Assembly (NCBI GenBank): GCA_964247725.1
Contig: CAXTVM010000008.1
Coordinates: 1-64,000, forward strand
Reading direction: 5' to 3'
Length of the DNA stretch: 64,000 nucleotides
Source of the DNA: Lichenicola sp964247725
GTDB lineage: Bacteria > Pseudomonadota > Alphaproteobacteria > Acetobacterales > Acetobacteraceae
Part shown: piece by piece, positions 1-8,016 of the stretch
Numbering within the stretch: the stretch's first letter is position 1
How the letters are laid out: every line of letters begins with the position of its first letter
Notes under the pieces: model-generated
What the model was told of the DNA's origin: nothing
The model's input: only the letters and a program-made list of their open reading frames with translations
The model's database searches: none
Translations under genes and position numbers: made by a program

Positions 1-50
1 CCGATCCCCTATGAATCACACCGCGTCAAGCCGCGTAAAGGGTCCTGAGC

Positions 51-287
51 CTAGCGCTTACTGCCACGTCCCAGCAGGATGCCGACCACCAGGGTGATGC
101 CAGCCGCCACGAGCGGCTGCTTCTTGGCGAAGTCGATCGCCCTGCCGCTGAGATCCTTGATCTGGCCGATATACTGATCCGCCTTGCCCTCGGCTTATAG
201 GCCAGGGTCGCCGGTCAGGCCACCGATTGCATCCTTGACCTTACCACCAAGATCCTGGGCGGTACCTTCGATGCGATTGTCGTCCAT
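51..287 (-). pseudogene. CsbD-like stress protein, broken by an in-frame stop
   Basis: Read from the ATG at 287, the frame encodes a short CsbD-family protein beginning MDDNRIEGTAQDLGGKVKDA. A TAA codon at 195-197 replaces residue 31. Beyond it the same frame continues as AEGKADQYIGQIKDLSGRA and a C-terminal hydrophobic segment before the true stop at 51-53, 78 codons in all. The residues on both sides of the stop match the usual CsbD motif GLTGD-x-x-x-x-AEGKADQ, so one base change (for example CAA to TAA) explains the break. CsbD proteins are small, hydrophilic and induced by general stress in other bacteria; their molecular role is unknown. An intact CsbD-like gene lies at 2178-2345. Confidence 0.75.
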
Positions 288-356
288 GGCTGATATTCCT
301 TCTCGATGATGTCATGGGGGGAAGCGCCCTCCATCAGGACGGCGCTCCGGTAGTGG

Positions 357-1289
357 TCAAGCAATAGTGCGGCGCTCGCTAGCCAGCTGGCGCCGCTGGG
401 TCGCCAGTGCCCCAGCGATGGCAGCGACGATGCCGTCCAGGAGCAAGACGCCGAAGCCCAGGTAGGCGGCCGTCGATCCCGCCGCGGCACTCCGATCGGC
501 CGTGTTCTTCGCGGTTTGGATCGCCTCGTTCTTCGTCTGGGTTGCCTTTGCCTGCAGATCGTCGAAGCGCTTGGCGGCCGCATCGTGGTCGACATGCATC
601 TGGACGGCCATAATGCTGATGATCCGCTCCCGTGCGGCGGGCGCGTCGGTGCCGCCCTGGACATAGGTGCTAAGCTGCGTCGCGATCGCCTTCTGGGCAT
701 CCTGCGGGCTCATCGTGGCGGGATCCTGATCCGTCGGCTGCAGGTATCCCTGGACCTGCTGCTGCACGACGTCGGGCGATATGCCGGCCGCCTGCGCGAC
801 CGGGCCGGCGGCCGCCTTGACCGAGGAGCCGGCAGCGTTGAGCGTGCCGCCGACGACGCTATAGGCACCCCCGATCAGGCCGCCCAGGGCGGTAGAAAGC
901 AGGTAGAAGGTGAACAGCGTGGCGATGCCCCACGTCACCAGCCCGTGCAGCACACCATCGCCACGCTGCACGACGCCAGCCATCCTGGCCGCGGCGAACC
1001 CACCCACCGCGAGCGCGATCAGGTTGCTGAGCAGCCACCAGAGCCCGGTGCCGATGCCGAAGCTGCCGGCGTTCGGCGTGCTGCCGGAGTTGGTGTTCAC
1101 CATGCCCAGCCCGACACCAAGTCCCAGCATGCTCAGCAGCAGCTGCACGGTGACGGCGAGCACGACGCCAGCCAGGATCGCCTGCCAGGAGATGCGCCCG
1201 TGCAGGAGGGCGGTGTCGTAGCGGCGCTCGTGGTCGCGCACCACCTCGTGGCGTTCGAGCGGATCGGGGGCGTAGTTGGTCGTGGACAT
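357..1289 (-). CDS. Multi-pass membrane protein, function unknown
   Basis: 310 residues with a short hydrophilic N-terminus, then about five hydrophobic segments: around residues 35-60, 78-100 and 110-145 (probably two helices), and a last one near 275-297. A polar, Gln/Ala-rich stretch at roughly 165-270 lies between the fourth and fifth and resembles a soluble loop. AGAGGAACG just upstream of the ATG serves as ribosome binding site. It sits among CsbD, DUF2382 and DUF1003 genes, so a role in membrane or envelope stress is plausible by context only. Similar alphaproteobacterial proteins are sometimes labelled PhnA-like, but no phosphonate-related motif is visible and no function is assigned here. 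Confidence 0.75.
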   Translation of the reverse strand: MSTTNYAPDPLERHEVVRDHERRYDTALLHGRISWQAILAGVVLAVTVQLLLSMLGLGVGLGMVNTNSGSTPNAGSFGIGTGLWWLLSNLIALAVGGFAAARMAGVVQRGDGVLHGLVTWGIATLFTFYLLSTALGGLIGGAYSVVGGTLNAAGSSVKAAAGPVAQAAGISPDVVQQQVQGYLQPTDQDPATMSPQDAQKAIATQLSTYVQGGTDAPAARERIISIMAVQMHVDHDAAAKRFDDLQAKATQTKNEAIQTAKNTADRSAAAGSTAAYLGFGVLLLDGIVAAIAGALATQRRQLASERRTIA

Positions 1290-1341
1290 GATCGTTCCTC
1301 TGATCGCCCGGATCGTTGAAGTCTTCCGGGCGTGGTTGGTG

Positions 1342-2154
1342 TCAGGCGCCAGGCGTTGAACCGAGGGGGACGGCGGCCGCTTCCGGCTGCTCGACCCTCA
1401 CCTCTTCCCGCCGCAGGGTCTCGCGGATGGTCTCGACCCGTTCGATGACCTCCTTGCGGATGACCACCTCCTCACGAACGCGCGCTCGCTTGGAAACGAC
1501 CAGCTCCTCGTCGGTCTCGAACATCTCGATGACCCGGTCGACGAAGGCGTCCGGACAGACAACGGCATGGGGCGCCGAGGGCCGGCGGGTGACGAACACG
1601 CGCTCCTCGCGAAGCGTCACGTCCCGTTCGATCGGCTGGCTCTGCACGATGCGGCGCAGGCGGGTCGTCCCCCGGCTCACCGTGCGCTTGCCGACCGCCA
1701 CCCTTTCCTCGGACAGCTCCATGACCTGTTCGGACGAAGTGGGGACGACCGATCCCGGTGACGGAACGGGCATCGGGATCCGCAGGCCCAGGGACGCGGC
1801 ACGCTCGAGGACGTCGACCGGATGATAGGCCGTGAGGATGGTCATGACGGGATCCTCGTCCCGCTCGCCGTCGTGCAGCAGCACGGTCACGACATCACCG
1901 CCTGCCCGGACGACGTGGTCATAGACCGCGTTCTGTCCTGCCGTCGTTTCTCCCCCAAACAGGGTGCTCCAGAAGCCGTCGCCTCCCAGCGGCGGCGCTT
2001 GAGAGACCAAAGCCGCGGCGGAGTGACGTTCGATGTCAGCGGCTCCGAACCCGCTACCAATCAGTGCGATGACGGCCGCATCGGCCTCGTCGAGTGTATC
2101 AAAGACGGCGACCAAAGTTTCCTGCGCCAAGATCTCATGATCCTTTTCCTGCAT
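1342..2154 (-). CDS. DUF2382 (YsnF/AvaK-type) stress-related protein
   Basis: 270 residues in two parts. The N-terminal ~125 residues form an alpha/beta domain with a GFWSTLFGGE-like motif and a segment near VVTVLLHDGERDEDPVM. The C-terminal ~125 residues are a DUF2382 domain, starting at the MELSEERVAVGKR region and ending in charged ...VETIRETLRREEVRVEQ. DUF2382 proteins are found with stress genes and have no proven biochemical function. Start 2154 lies 23 bp after the CsbD stop at 2178, so the two are probably co-transcribed from the region containing the palindrome at 2477-2497. The protein has the same two-domain layout as the one at 5932-6741 and is its paralog. Confidence 0.85.
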   Translation of the reverse strand: MQEKDHEILAQETLVAVFDTLDEADAAVIALIGSGFGAADIERHSAAALVSQAPPLGGDGFWSTLFGGETTAGQNAVYDHVVRAGGDVVTVLLHDGERDEDPVMTILTAYHPVDVLERAASLGLRIPMPVPSPGSVVPTSSEQVMELSEERVAVGKRTVSRGTTRLRRIVQSQPIERDVTLREERVFVTRRPSAPHAVVCPDAFVDRVIEMFETDEELVVSKRARVREEVVIRKEVIERVETIRETLRREEVRVEQPEAAAVPLGSTPGA

Positions 2155-2177
2155 TCACCGACGAGTTGCGCCACGTG

Positions 2178-2345
2178 TCATCTCGCCGGCTTCTTGCGGG
2201 CGGCTGCCTCGTGTTCTGCCTCGCCCTCTCGCTTCGTGGCGGCGCCTTTGGCCTCGACGACCTTGTCCCCCGTCAATTTTCCCAGCGCCTCGGTGAGGGA
2301 TCCCTCGATTCTCTTTGCCGCACTGCGCCGCGTCTCGTCGTTCAT
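2178..2345 (-). CDS. CsbD-family small stress protein
   Basis: 55 residues, MNDETRRSAAKRIEGSL..., then LGKLTGDKVVEAKG and a Lys/Glu/Ala-rich tail. The IEGSLTEALGKLTGD segment matches the CsbD family core. The frame is open further upstream to 2408, but the ATG at 2345 has AGGAGG seven bases before it, and family similarity begins there, so this start is preferred. First gene of a probable operon with the DUF2382 gene downstream. The palindrome TGCATCA-N7-TAATGCA lies about 130 bp upstream. Confidence 0.8.
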   Translation of the reverse strand: MNDETRRSAAKRIEGSLTEALGKLTGDKVVEAKGAATKREGEAEHEAAARKKPAR

Positions 2346-2476
2346 GGCAACCTCCTGGGCAAGCGACGATCGGAGCCCGATGTCCCTCGGAGATCGTCGA
2401 CATACCACCTACGAGCCAACGACAGATCTGTCGCAGATGGGTCTACGACCGCCCGTCGGTCCGAGTGAGAGCAGGC

Positions 2477-2497
2477 TGCATCAATTCATGTAATGCA
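2477..2497. promoter_or_regulatory. Palindromic motif upstream of the CsbD-DUF2382 operon
   Basis: On the plus strand this reads TGCATCA, seven spacer bases, TAATGCA: an inverted repeat with one mismatch. Read toward the CsbD gene it shares TACGTCTGCAT and GAATTGATGCA with the site at 5721-5741, so similarity extends beyond the palindrome. It is a candidate operator or promoter element for the stress genes. The binding protein is unknown; the LuxR-type regulator at 3845-5707 is the obvious candidate by proximity. Confidence 0.5.
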
Positions 2498-2569
2498 GAC
2501 GTACTGATCATCCGCCTCACCCCACTACGGTGGGCTTTGCAGCCCTCGTCCCCTTGCCTGGAATGTCCA

Positions 2570-3007
2570 TCAGGCGTCGGAGTGCTGAGCGGGTATCCTC
2601 TCGACGAGAGCCTCTTCCACCCGCAGCGCGACCGTCTCAACGTGATCCTCGGTCGTCTGGATGCGCCTGATGCGCACCTCCTCCTTCAGGAGCAGGCGGC
2701 GCTCGGTCACCAGGACCTCCTCGATCACCGACAGGACCGTGACATCTCCGTCCTGACGGACAGGTGGTGCGACGTCGATATAAGTCCCGACCGGGATGCG
2801 CTCGACCTCAATGCGTTCCCGGGTCAGGGTCTCGCGCACGGTTTGGTCATGGATGCGCGTCACCTTGCTGACTAGCACGGTAGCGTGGGGGATCGTCCGC
2901 TTGGCGATCGCGATCTCCTCGGCATGCAGGGCCAGGACCCTTTCCTGGGTCTCCGGCAGGATTGTTGAGCTTTCGGTCTCTGTCGGGGTCATCGGATCTT
3001 GAGGCAC
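2570..3007 (-). CDS. Short DUF2382 domain protein
   Basis: 145 residues, almost entirely one DUF2382-like domain: LPETQERVLALHAEEIAIAK opens the repeat-like pattern, and LLLKEEVRIRRIQTTEDHVE closes it. It lacks the N-terminal alpha/beta domain of its paralogs at 1342-2154 and 5932-6741. It is acidic and charged with no signal peptide or membrane segment, so probably cytoplasmic. It is transcribed in the same direction as the DUF1003 gene 78 bp upstream and may share its transcript. Function unknown beyond association with stress genes. Confidence 0.8.
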   Translation of the reverse strand: MPQDPMTPTETESSTILPETQERVLALHAEEIAIAKRTIPHATVLVSKVTRIHDQTVRETLTRERIEVERIPVGTYIDVAPPVRQDGDVTVLSVIEEVLVTERRLLLKEEVRIRRIQTTEDHVETVALRVEEALVERIPAQHSDA

Positions 3008-3085
3008 GGAGCGGCTCCTGTCGCTGCGGGATCAGTCTCTTGTCGTGTCTCCAGGTCCACGTCCGGCGCCCGACCCGATTGTGGC

Positions 3086-3667
3086 CTACGCATCCATGGC
3101 CTGCGCTTCCGCCTCGACGCGTTCCGGACCCTCGAACAGCTCGGCCTCGGCGTGGCTGACCTTGATCGCGTCCAGCACCGCCTGCGGGTCGGCCGGGACC
3201 GCCATGGCGGCGGCCTCGTGGTCGACCCGGTCGCGCAGGTTCGGGTTGTCCCGGCGCATCTCCTCCAAAAGCTCGATCACCTTGGCGGTCTTCTGCTCGT
3301 TGAGGATGGCCAGCTCCAGCGTCAGCTGCTCCCGGTGCTGCGCCAGCTGGTCGGCGCGGCGCTGCGTGGTCAGGATCAGGAGCGCGATGTAGAGCGCCGC
3401 CAGCCCCACGAAGCCGTCGAACCAGACGAAGGGGGGCGGGTCCAGGGCCGGGTCGCCCACCCAGGCCAGCAGCAGGTTGCCGCCGATCCAGAGCATGATC
3501 AGGCAGGTCAGCGCGCCGATGAAACGCGGCTGGCCGACCAGCCCGGTCATGCGGTCGACCATGCGCTGCAGGCGGGTCGCGGCCTGATGATGCTCGGCGT
3601 GCAGCCGGGCGATCGACTGGATCGTGTCCTCGATATGCGCCGGCAGTATCGGGGTCAGGTCTTGCAT
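3086..3667 (-). CDS. DUF1003-family membrane protein
   Basis: 193 residues. A soluble N-terminus of about 45 residues is followed by two transmembrane helices (near FIGALTCLIMLWIGGNLLLA and FVGLAALYIALLIL), then a basic and coiled C-terminal tail with QRRADQLAQHREQLTLELAI. This layout is that of DUF1003 cytoplasmic-membrane proteins. The frame extends upstream to 3976, but the ATG at 3667 is preceded by GGGAGGA and begins the family similarity. It is divergent from the PAS-LuxR regulator gene; the 177-bp gap holds the half-sites at 3746-3792. Confidence 0.8.
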   Translation of the reverse strand: MQDLTPILPAHIEDTIQSIARLHAEHHQAATRLQRMVDRMTGLVGQPRFIGALTCLIMLWIGGNLLLAWVGDPALDPPPFVWFDGFVGLAALYIALLILTTQRRADQLAQHREQLTLELAILNEQKTAKVIELLEEMRRDNPNLRDRVDHEAAAMAVPADPQAVLDAIKVSHAEAELFEGPERVEAEAQAMDA

Positions 3668-3745
3668 GGATCCTCCCGAAGCTCCGAGTGACGGACAGTG
3701 CACGCCGTCCGTCAGGCTGCAGCACCCTCTGGATGATCGAAGGGC

Positions 3746-3792
3746 TGATGCATAGAGCCGGATGACCCAGGTGCCATGGGTAATCTGCATCA
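3746..3792. promoter_or_regulatory. Divergent TGATGCA / TGCATCA half-sites
   Basis: TGATGCA at 3746-3752 and TGCATCA at 3786-3792 are the same two half-sites found at 2477-2497 and 5721-5741, here in opposite order and 33 bases apart. They lie in the intergenic region between the DUF1003 gene and the PAS-LuxR regulator, where autoregulation would be expected. The different spacing makes this weaker than the other two sites. Confidence 0.3.
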
Positions 3793-3844
3793 GGCACTTT
3801 CGCCGGGAATGGACTAAGGAGCAGTCCGTCAGCCAGGTGGCCGC

Positions 3845-5707
3845 ATGAATGCTCCCCACACCCCAACGGACCGCCATCAGCTCCAGCAGATCGTCGCCGG
3901 GCTGACGGAGGGCGTAATTCTCGTCGACGCGAGCCAGGATATCATCTGGGCCAACCCCGCCGCCTTGCATATGCATGGCGTGGAAGCCCTGTCTGAACTA
4001 GGTGGCACGGTCGACCGGTATCGCGAGACGTTCCGCCTGCAGTACCGCAACCACCACAAGCTCTCCAAGGGCGACTATCCGATCGAGCGGGTCATCGCCG
4101 GCGAGGCCTTCCGGGACGTCGTGGTGGAGGTCACTCCACCGGGCGCCGACGCGCCCCGATGGGTGCATCGCGTCCGCAGCCTCGTCCTGACGCATCCGAC
4201 CGGCGAACCCGACTGCCTCGTCCTGATCCTGACGGATGTCTCCGAGCAGTTCGAGGCGGAGGAACGGTTCGAGTCCTCCTTCAACGTGAACCCGGCGCCT
4301 GCCGTCATCTGCAGGCTGTCGGACATGCTCTACGTGAAGGTGAACCGGGGCTTCCTGCACCTGTCGGACCTACGCCGGGATCAGGTGATCGGCCGGCCGT
4401 TCGCCGAGATCGACCTGTTCGCCGATGCCGATAGCCGCGAGGATGCCCTGGAACTGGTCGCCCAGGGCCGTCCGGTGCCGCAGTGGGAGGCTCGGCTGGC
4501 CACGGCGGATGGCACCCGGGCGGTCATCGTCGCCGGGCAACCGATCGAGATTGCCGACAAGGCGTGCATGATGTTCACCTTCATGGACCTCGAGCCACGG
4601 CGCGAGGCCGAGCGCGCGCTCTACGAGACCCGGGCACAGACCCAGGCGGACTTCGAGACCCTCTACGTCGAGACGCCGGTCGCCTTGCATGCGCTCGACG
4701 CGGACGGGCACATCGTCACGGTGAGCAACCGCTGGCTCGAGCTCCTGCAGTACGAGCGCCATGAGGTGCTGGACCGTCCGATCACGGACTTTCTGACACC
4801 GACCGCCCAAACCCAATACGTCGACAGGATGAAGACGGCCACGCCGGCCGGGGACGCGCCCCTGGACGCGGAGTACCAGTTCGTCAAGAGGTCGGGCGTG
4901 ATCGCGGACATGCTTGTCTGCACCCGCTCCGGGCCGGATCGGCATGGGACGCCGGTCCACGTGACGGCGGTCCTGACCGATATCACGGACAAGAAGCATG
5001 GCGAGGAGCGCTTCGCCAAGGCGTTCAGTCTGGCGCCGGTGCCGATGATGCTGAGCGACCTCGAACGGTCAACGATGATCGACGCCAACCAGGCGTTCCT
5101 GACGATGATCAGACGACCGGCCGCCGAGGTGATCAGGCGGCCGATTGAGGAATTGGACATCTGGGCGAGCAGGGCGGAGGCCGTAAAGTTCGGTGATGCC
5201 CTGATGCATCGCCAGGCGGTGAGAAACCTGGACGTCGTCATCCGGGCGGCTGACGAGACGACGGTCGATTGCCTGCTCTCGCTGGAGTTCGTCAGCCTGC
5301 AGGGCGCCCGCTGCGCGCTTGCGGTGCTCCAGGACATCACCGACCGGCGCCGGTCGGAAGCCCAGCTGTTCGAGGCGCTCGAGGCGGTCATGCGCGACAC
5401 GTCCTGGTTCAGCCGGAGCGTGATCGAGAAGCTGGCACACCTGCGGCAGGCCAACGCCACCATGCCAGCGGGACCGGTCTTCGGCGACCTGACGAAGCGC
5501 GAGCAGGAGATCCTGGCTCACCTCAGCCAGGGACAGAAGGATGACCAGATCAGCAACCTCCTAGGGTTGTCACGCAGCACGATCCGCAACCATATCGCGG
5601 CCATCTATGCCAAGATCGGCGTGCACAGCCGCGGCAGCGCCATCATCTGGGCTCGCGAGCGCGGCTTGGTCGGACCGAGGCAAGGATCGAGAGCGCGCTC
5701 GGAGTAA
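3845..5707 (+). CDS. Multi-PAS sensor with C-terminal LuxR-type DNA-binding domain
   Basis: 620 residues. Four PAS/PAC-like repeats occupy roughly residues 10-130, 140-255, 270-385 and 395-505; the linkers carry typical PAC wording such as VLILTDVSEQFEAEERFE, AVLTDITDKKHGEERF and AVLQDITDRRRSEAQLFE. A LuxR/FixJ-type helix-turn-helix follows from about residue 545 (LTKREQEILAHLSQGQKDDQ, then SRSTIRNHIAAIYAKIGVHS). There are no transmembrane segments and no kinase or receiver domain, so it is probably a one-component cytoplasmic regulator sensing a small ligand, redox state or light through PAS. It is the only regulator in the stress cluster and its likely controller. Confidence 0.85.
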   Translation: MNAPHTPTDRHQLQQIVAGLTEGVILVDASQDIIWANPAALHMHGVEALSELGGTVDRYRETFRLQYRNHHKLSKGDYPIERVIAGEAFRDVVVEVTPPGADAPRWVHRVRSLVLTHPTGEPDCLVLILTDVSEQFEAEERFESSFNVNPAPAVICRLSDMLYVKVNRGFLHLSDLRRDQVIGRPFAEIDLFADADSREDALELVAQGRPVPQWEARLATADGTRAVIVAGQPIEIADKACMMFTFMDLEPRREAERALYETRAQTQADFETLYVETPVALHALDADGHIVTVSNRWLELLQYERHEVLDRPITDFLTPTAQTQYVDRMKTATPAGDAPLDAEYQFVKRSGVIADMLVCTRSGPDRHGTPVHVTAVLTDITDKKHGEERFAKAFSLAPVPMMLSDLERSTMIDANQAFLTMIRRPAAEVIRRPIEELDIWASRAEAVKFGDALMHRQAVRNLDVVIRAADETTVDCLLSLEFVSLQGARCALAVLQDITDRRRSEAQLFEALEAVMRDTSWFSRSVIEKLAHLRQANATMPAGPVFGDLTKREQEILAHLSQGQKDDQISNLLGLSRSTIRNHIAAIYAKIGVHSRGSAIIWARERGLVGPRQGSRARSE

Positions 5708-5720
5708 TCTCAGGTACGTC

Positions 5721-5741
5721 TGCATCATACGAATTGATGCA
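5721..5741. promoter_or_regulatory. Perfect palindrome upstream of the DUF2382 gene
   Basis: TGCATCA, spacer TACGAAT, TGATGCA: a perfect 7-bp inverted repeat with a 7-bp spacer, 14 bp after the regulator stop codon and 190 bp before the DUF2382 start at 5932. Flanking bases TACGTC on the left and CTGCT on the right are also shared with the 2477-2497 site when that is read toward its own gene. It is a strong candidate binding site for a dimeric regulator. Confidence 0.55.
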
Positions 5742-5931
5742 TCTGCTTCTACCTGGAAGAGATCGTCCCTTGTAGCTCCTGGCTGGCATCCTCCCAGGCA
5801 ATCCATGGTCGATCGACGGCTGGATCGCACATGGTCGTGTCTGTCATGCAGATCATGGTGACGGTTCGGGATGCCTCGGAAGGAATGATCACGAGTTCCG
5901 CCGACGACACCTCATATGGAAAGAAACAACG

Positions 5932-6741
5932 ATGTCTGACGAAACGATTGTTGCCATCTTCGATACTGCGGCGCATGCGGATGCGGCGGTTCAGGATCTG
6001 GTTGCGGCCCACGTCCCGCAGAACGCAATCAGCACGCACGCCAATATCGCGTCGACCGGCACCCCTGCCATGCCGGCCGCAAAGCCGGGCTTCTGGGCCA
6101 GCATTTTTGGTGGCGAACCCGATCACAATACGGACGTCTATAGCCAGAGCGTCCAGGGCGGTTCAACCGTCGTGACGGTCAAGGCGCCCGACGAGCACAT
6201 TGCCGCCGTCATGTCGATCCTGGAGCGCCACAACCCGATCGACATCGACGAGCGGGCGAGCAGCTATGGCCTGACGCAGTCTGCGACGACCCAGGTGCCG
6301 GTGGCGCCAGCGGTTGACAGCACCGCTGCGGACGGCGGCGCCATCCAGCTCTCCGAAGAGCAGCTCGTGGTTGGCAAGCGCCTCGTGAACCGTGGCGGCA
6401 CCCGCGTCCGCCGCTTCGTGGTGGAAGTCCCCGTCGAGGAGCAGGTCACCCTCCACGACGAGAAGGTCACCTTGGAGCGTCGTCCCGTGACGGACGGCCG
6501 TCCTGTAACGGACTCGTTCTCCGACAAGGCGATCGAGATGACCGCAACTGGCGAGGAGGCAGTCGTGGGCAAGACCGCGCGCGTGGTCGAAGAGGTCGGC
6601 CTGCGCAAGGAGGCCATCGATCACGTCGAGACCATCCGCGACACCGTTCGCAAGGAAGACGTCAAGGTGGAGCAGGTCCCCGGCGCGACGACGACGACCA
6701 CGACGACAGGCACCATAGATCCACGCGCACCCAAGATTTGA
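5932..6741 (+). CDS. DUF2382 (YsnF/AvaK-type) stress-related protein
   Basis: 269 residues, with the same architecture as the protein at 1342-2154. The N-terminal domain carries GFWASIFGGEPDHNTDVYSQ and a STVVTVKAPDEHIAAVM strand-helix segment. The C-terminal DUF2382 domain runs from IQLSEEQLVVGKRLVNRG to VRKEDVKVEQ, and a Thr-rich tail ends the protein. AAAGAAACAACG precedes the ATG, so the ribosome binding site is weak. The palindrome at 5721-5741 is upstream. Function is unknown; the fold is shared with proteins annotated as general stress proteins. The exported PepSY-like gene starts 70 bp downstream. Confidence 0.85.
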   Translation: MSDETIVAIFDTAAHADAAVQDLVAAHVPQNAISTHANIASTGTPAMPAAKPGFWASIFGGEPDHNTDVYSQSVQGGSTVVTVKAPDEHIAAVMSILERHNPIDIDERASSYGLTQSATTQVPVAPAVDSTAADGGAIQLSEEQLVVGKRLVNRGGTRVRRFVVEVPVEEQVTLHDEKVTLERRPVTDGRPVTDSFSDKAIEMTATGEEAVVGKTARVVEEVGLRKEAIDHVETIRDTVRKEDVKVEQVPGATTTTTTTGTIDPRAPKI

Positions 6742-6811
6742 ACGGCCAAGGTCCGGGGCACGTGCCGTCCCGGACCTCGCAGGCGATCCTCGCCCAGCAC
6801 TCGGAGATATC

Positions 6812-7186
6812 ATGCATCCCATCCTCATCGGCTTCACGGCTGTCCTGGTCTCGGCGAGCAGTGCGTTTGCCCAGACCACTCCAGGCGGCACATCATCTCC
6901 CCTGATCTCTGGTGCACCCGCAGCCACCAGCAGCCAGTCGGCCGCATCGGGCAACGCCAACCAGACGGTGGCGACCACCAATGCCAACGCTGCCACCCCG
7001 GCTCATGGCCACAACTCGTTCAGCCAGGGCGAAGCGCGTCGCCGCATCGCGTCCCAGGGCTTCGCCGCGGTGAGCGGCCTGCACAAGGACGGCCATGGCG
7101 TATGGCGCGGTCAAGCCACGAAGGATGGCCAGCCCGTCAACGTGTGGCTCGACTACAAGGGCAACGTCGGCACCGCCGAGTCCTAA
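6812..7186 (+). CDS. Small exported protein with PepSY-like C-terminus
   Basis: 124 residues. MHPILIGFTAVLVSASSAFA is a clear signal peptide with an AFA-Q cleavage site, so the protein is probably periplasmic. A Ser/Thr/Ala/Asn-rich linker (about residues 22-65) leads to a PepSY-like domain: FSQGEARRRIASQGFAAVSG, then VWRGQATKDGQPVNVWLDYK. Such domains in small periplasmic proteins are often interaction or protease-inhibitor modules, but the target here is unknown. It lies between the DUF2382 gene and the Gly-rich stress gene, all in the same direction. Confidence 0.7.
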   Translation: MHPILIGFTAVLVSASSAFAQTTPGGTSSPLISGAPAATSSQSAASGNANQTVATTNANAATPAHGHNSFSQGEARRRIASQGFAAVSGLHKDGHGVWRGQATKDGQPVNVWLDYKGNVGTAES

Positions 7187-7213
7187 GACGATCCTCCAAC
7201 AGGAGCTACACTC

Positions 7214-7834
7214 GTGGCGATCAGAACATTCACGCATGTCTACGACACCCAGGACGAGGCCGAGCATGTCGTCAGCGCGCTGGAGACTGCCGGCATCCCG
7301 CACAGCGACATCAGCCTTATCGGCAGCAACCACGACAATCGCTACTCTGACACCTCGACGACTGGGACGACTGGTGAGCACGCCGCCGGCACCGGCGCGG
7401 GAACGGGTGCAAGCGTCGGCACGCTCGTAGGCGGTGGTGCCGGCCTGTTAGCCGGCATTGGTGCCCTCGCCCTCCCCGGCATCGGACCCGTCGTCGCTGC
7501 AGGTTGGCTCATCGCCACCCTGACCGGTGCCGGCGTGGGTGCCGGTGCAGGTGGCCTGTTGGGTTCGCTGACCGGTGCCGGCGTGCCTGAGAAGGACGCG
7601 CACGTCTATGCCGAGGGCCTGCGCCGGGGTGGCACGCTGGTGACCGTCCGGGCCGACGATGTTCAGGCCACTCAGGTCGAGGGCATCATGATCGCTCCGA
7701 ACACCACCACGATCGCTAGCCGCCGGACCGCCTATGAAGCGGAAGGCTGGAGCCAGTTCGACCCAAGCGGTGCCGGCTATAATACAGCCGAGATCGAGGC
7801 CGAGCGCGGTCAGCGAGGTAGCCGCCTCAGCTGA
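7214..7834 (+). CDS. Gly-rich general-stress-type protein
   Basis: 206 residues starting at GTG 7214, nine bases after AGGAG. The N-terminal ~45 residues (FTHVYDTQDEAEHVVSALET) form an alpha/beta unit like that in GSP17M/YsnF-type stress proteins. The middle (about 60-125) is a Gly/Ala-rich hydrophobic hairpin (VGGGAGLLAGIGALALPGIG... and GLLGSLTGAGV) of glycine-zipper type. The C-terminal part repeats the alpha/beta theme (VYAEGLRRGGTLVTVRADD). It may insert into or oligomerise at membranes. Last intact gene of the stress cluster; the IS6 remnant lies downstream. Confidence 0.75.
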   Translation: MAIRTFTHVYDTQDEAEHVVSALETAGIPHSDISLIGSNHDNRYSDTSTTGTTGEHAAGTGAGTGASVGTLVGGGAGLLAGIGALALPGIGPVVAAGWLIATLTGAGVGAGAGGLLGSLTGAGVPEKDAHVYAEGLRRGGTLVTVRADDVQATQVEGIMIAPNTTTIASRRTAYEAEGWSQFDPSGAGYNTAEIEAERGQRGSRLS

Positions 7835-8016
7835 GGATCAAGCCTTATGACGGAGGCGCCGCGGGTTTGATCGTCCGCGACGCCGCCAATCTTTGGCTGA
7901 GGGTTGCGCTGATCCCGTCCGTGGCCGCCGCTTCAGCGTCGAGCGTGATCCGGGCGATGCGGTCCCGTCGGGGGTGGCCGTCAAGGACCCGGAGCCGATG
8001 GACGAGGAGGGTTCTG

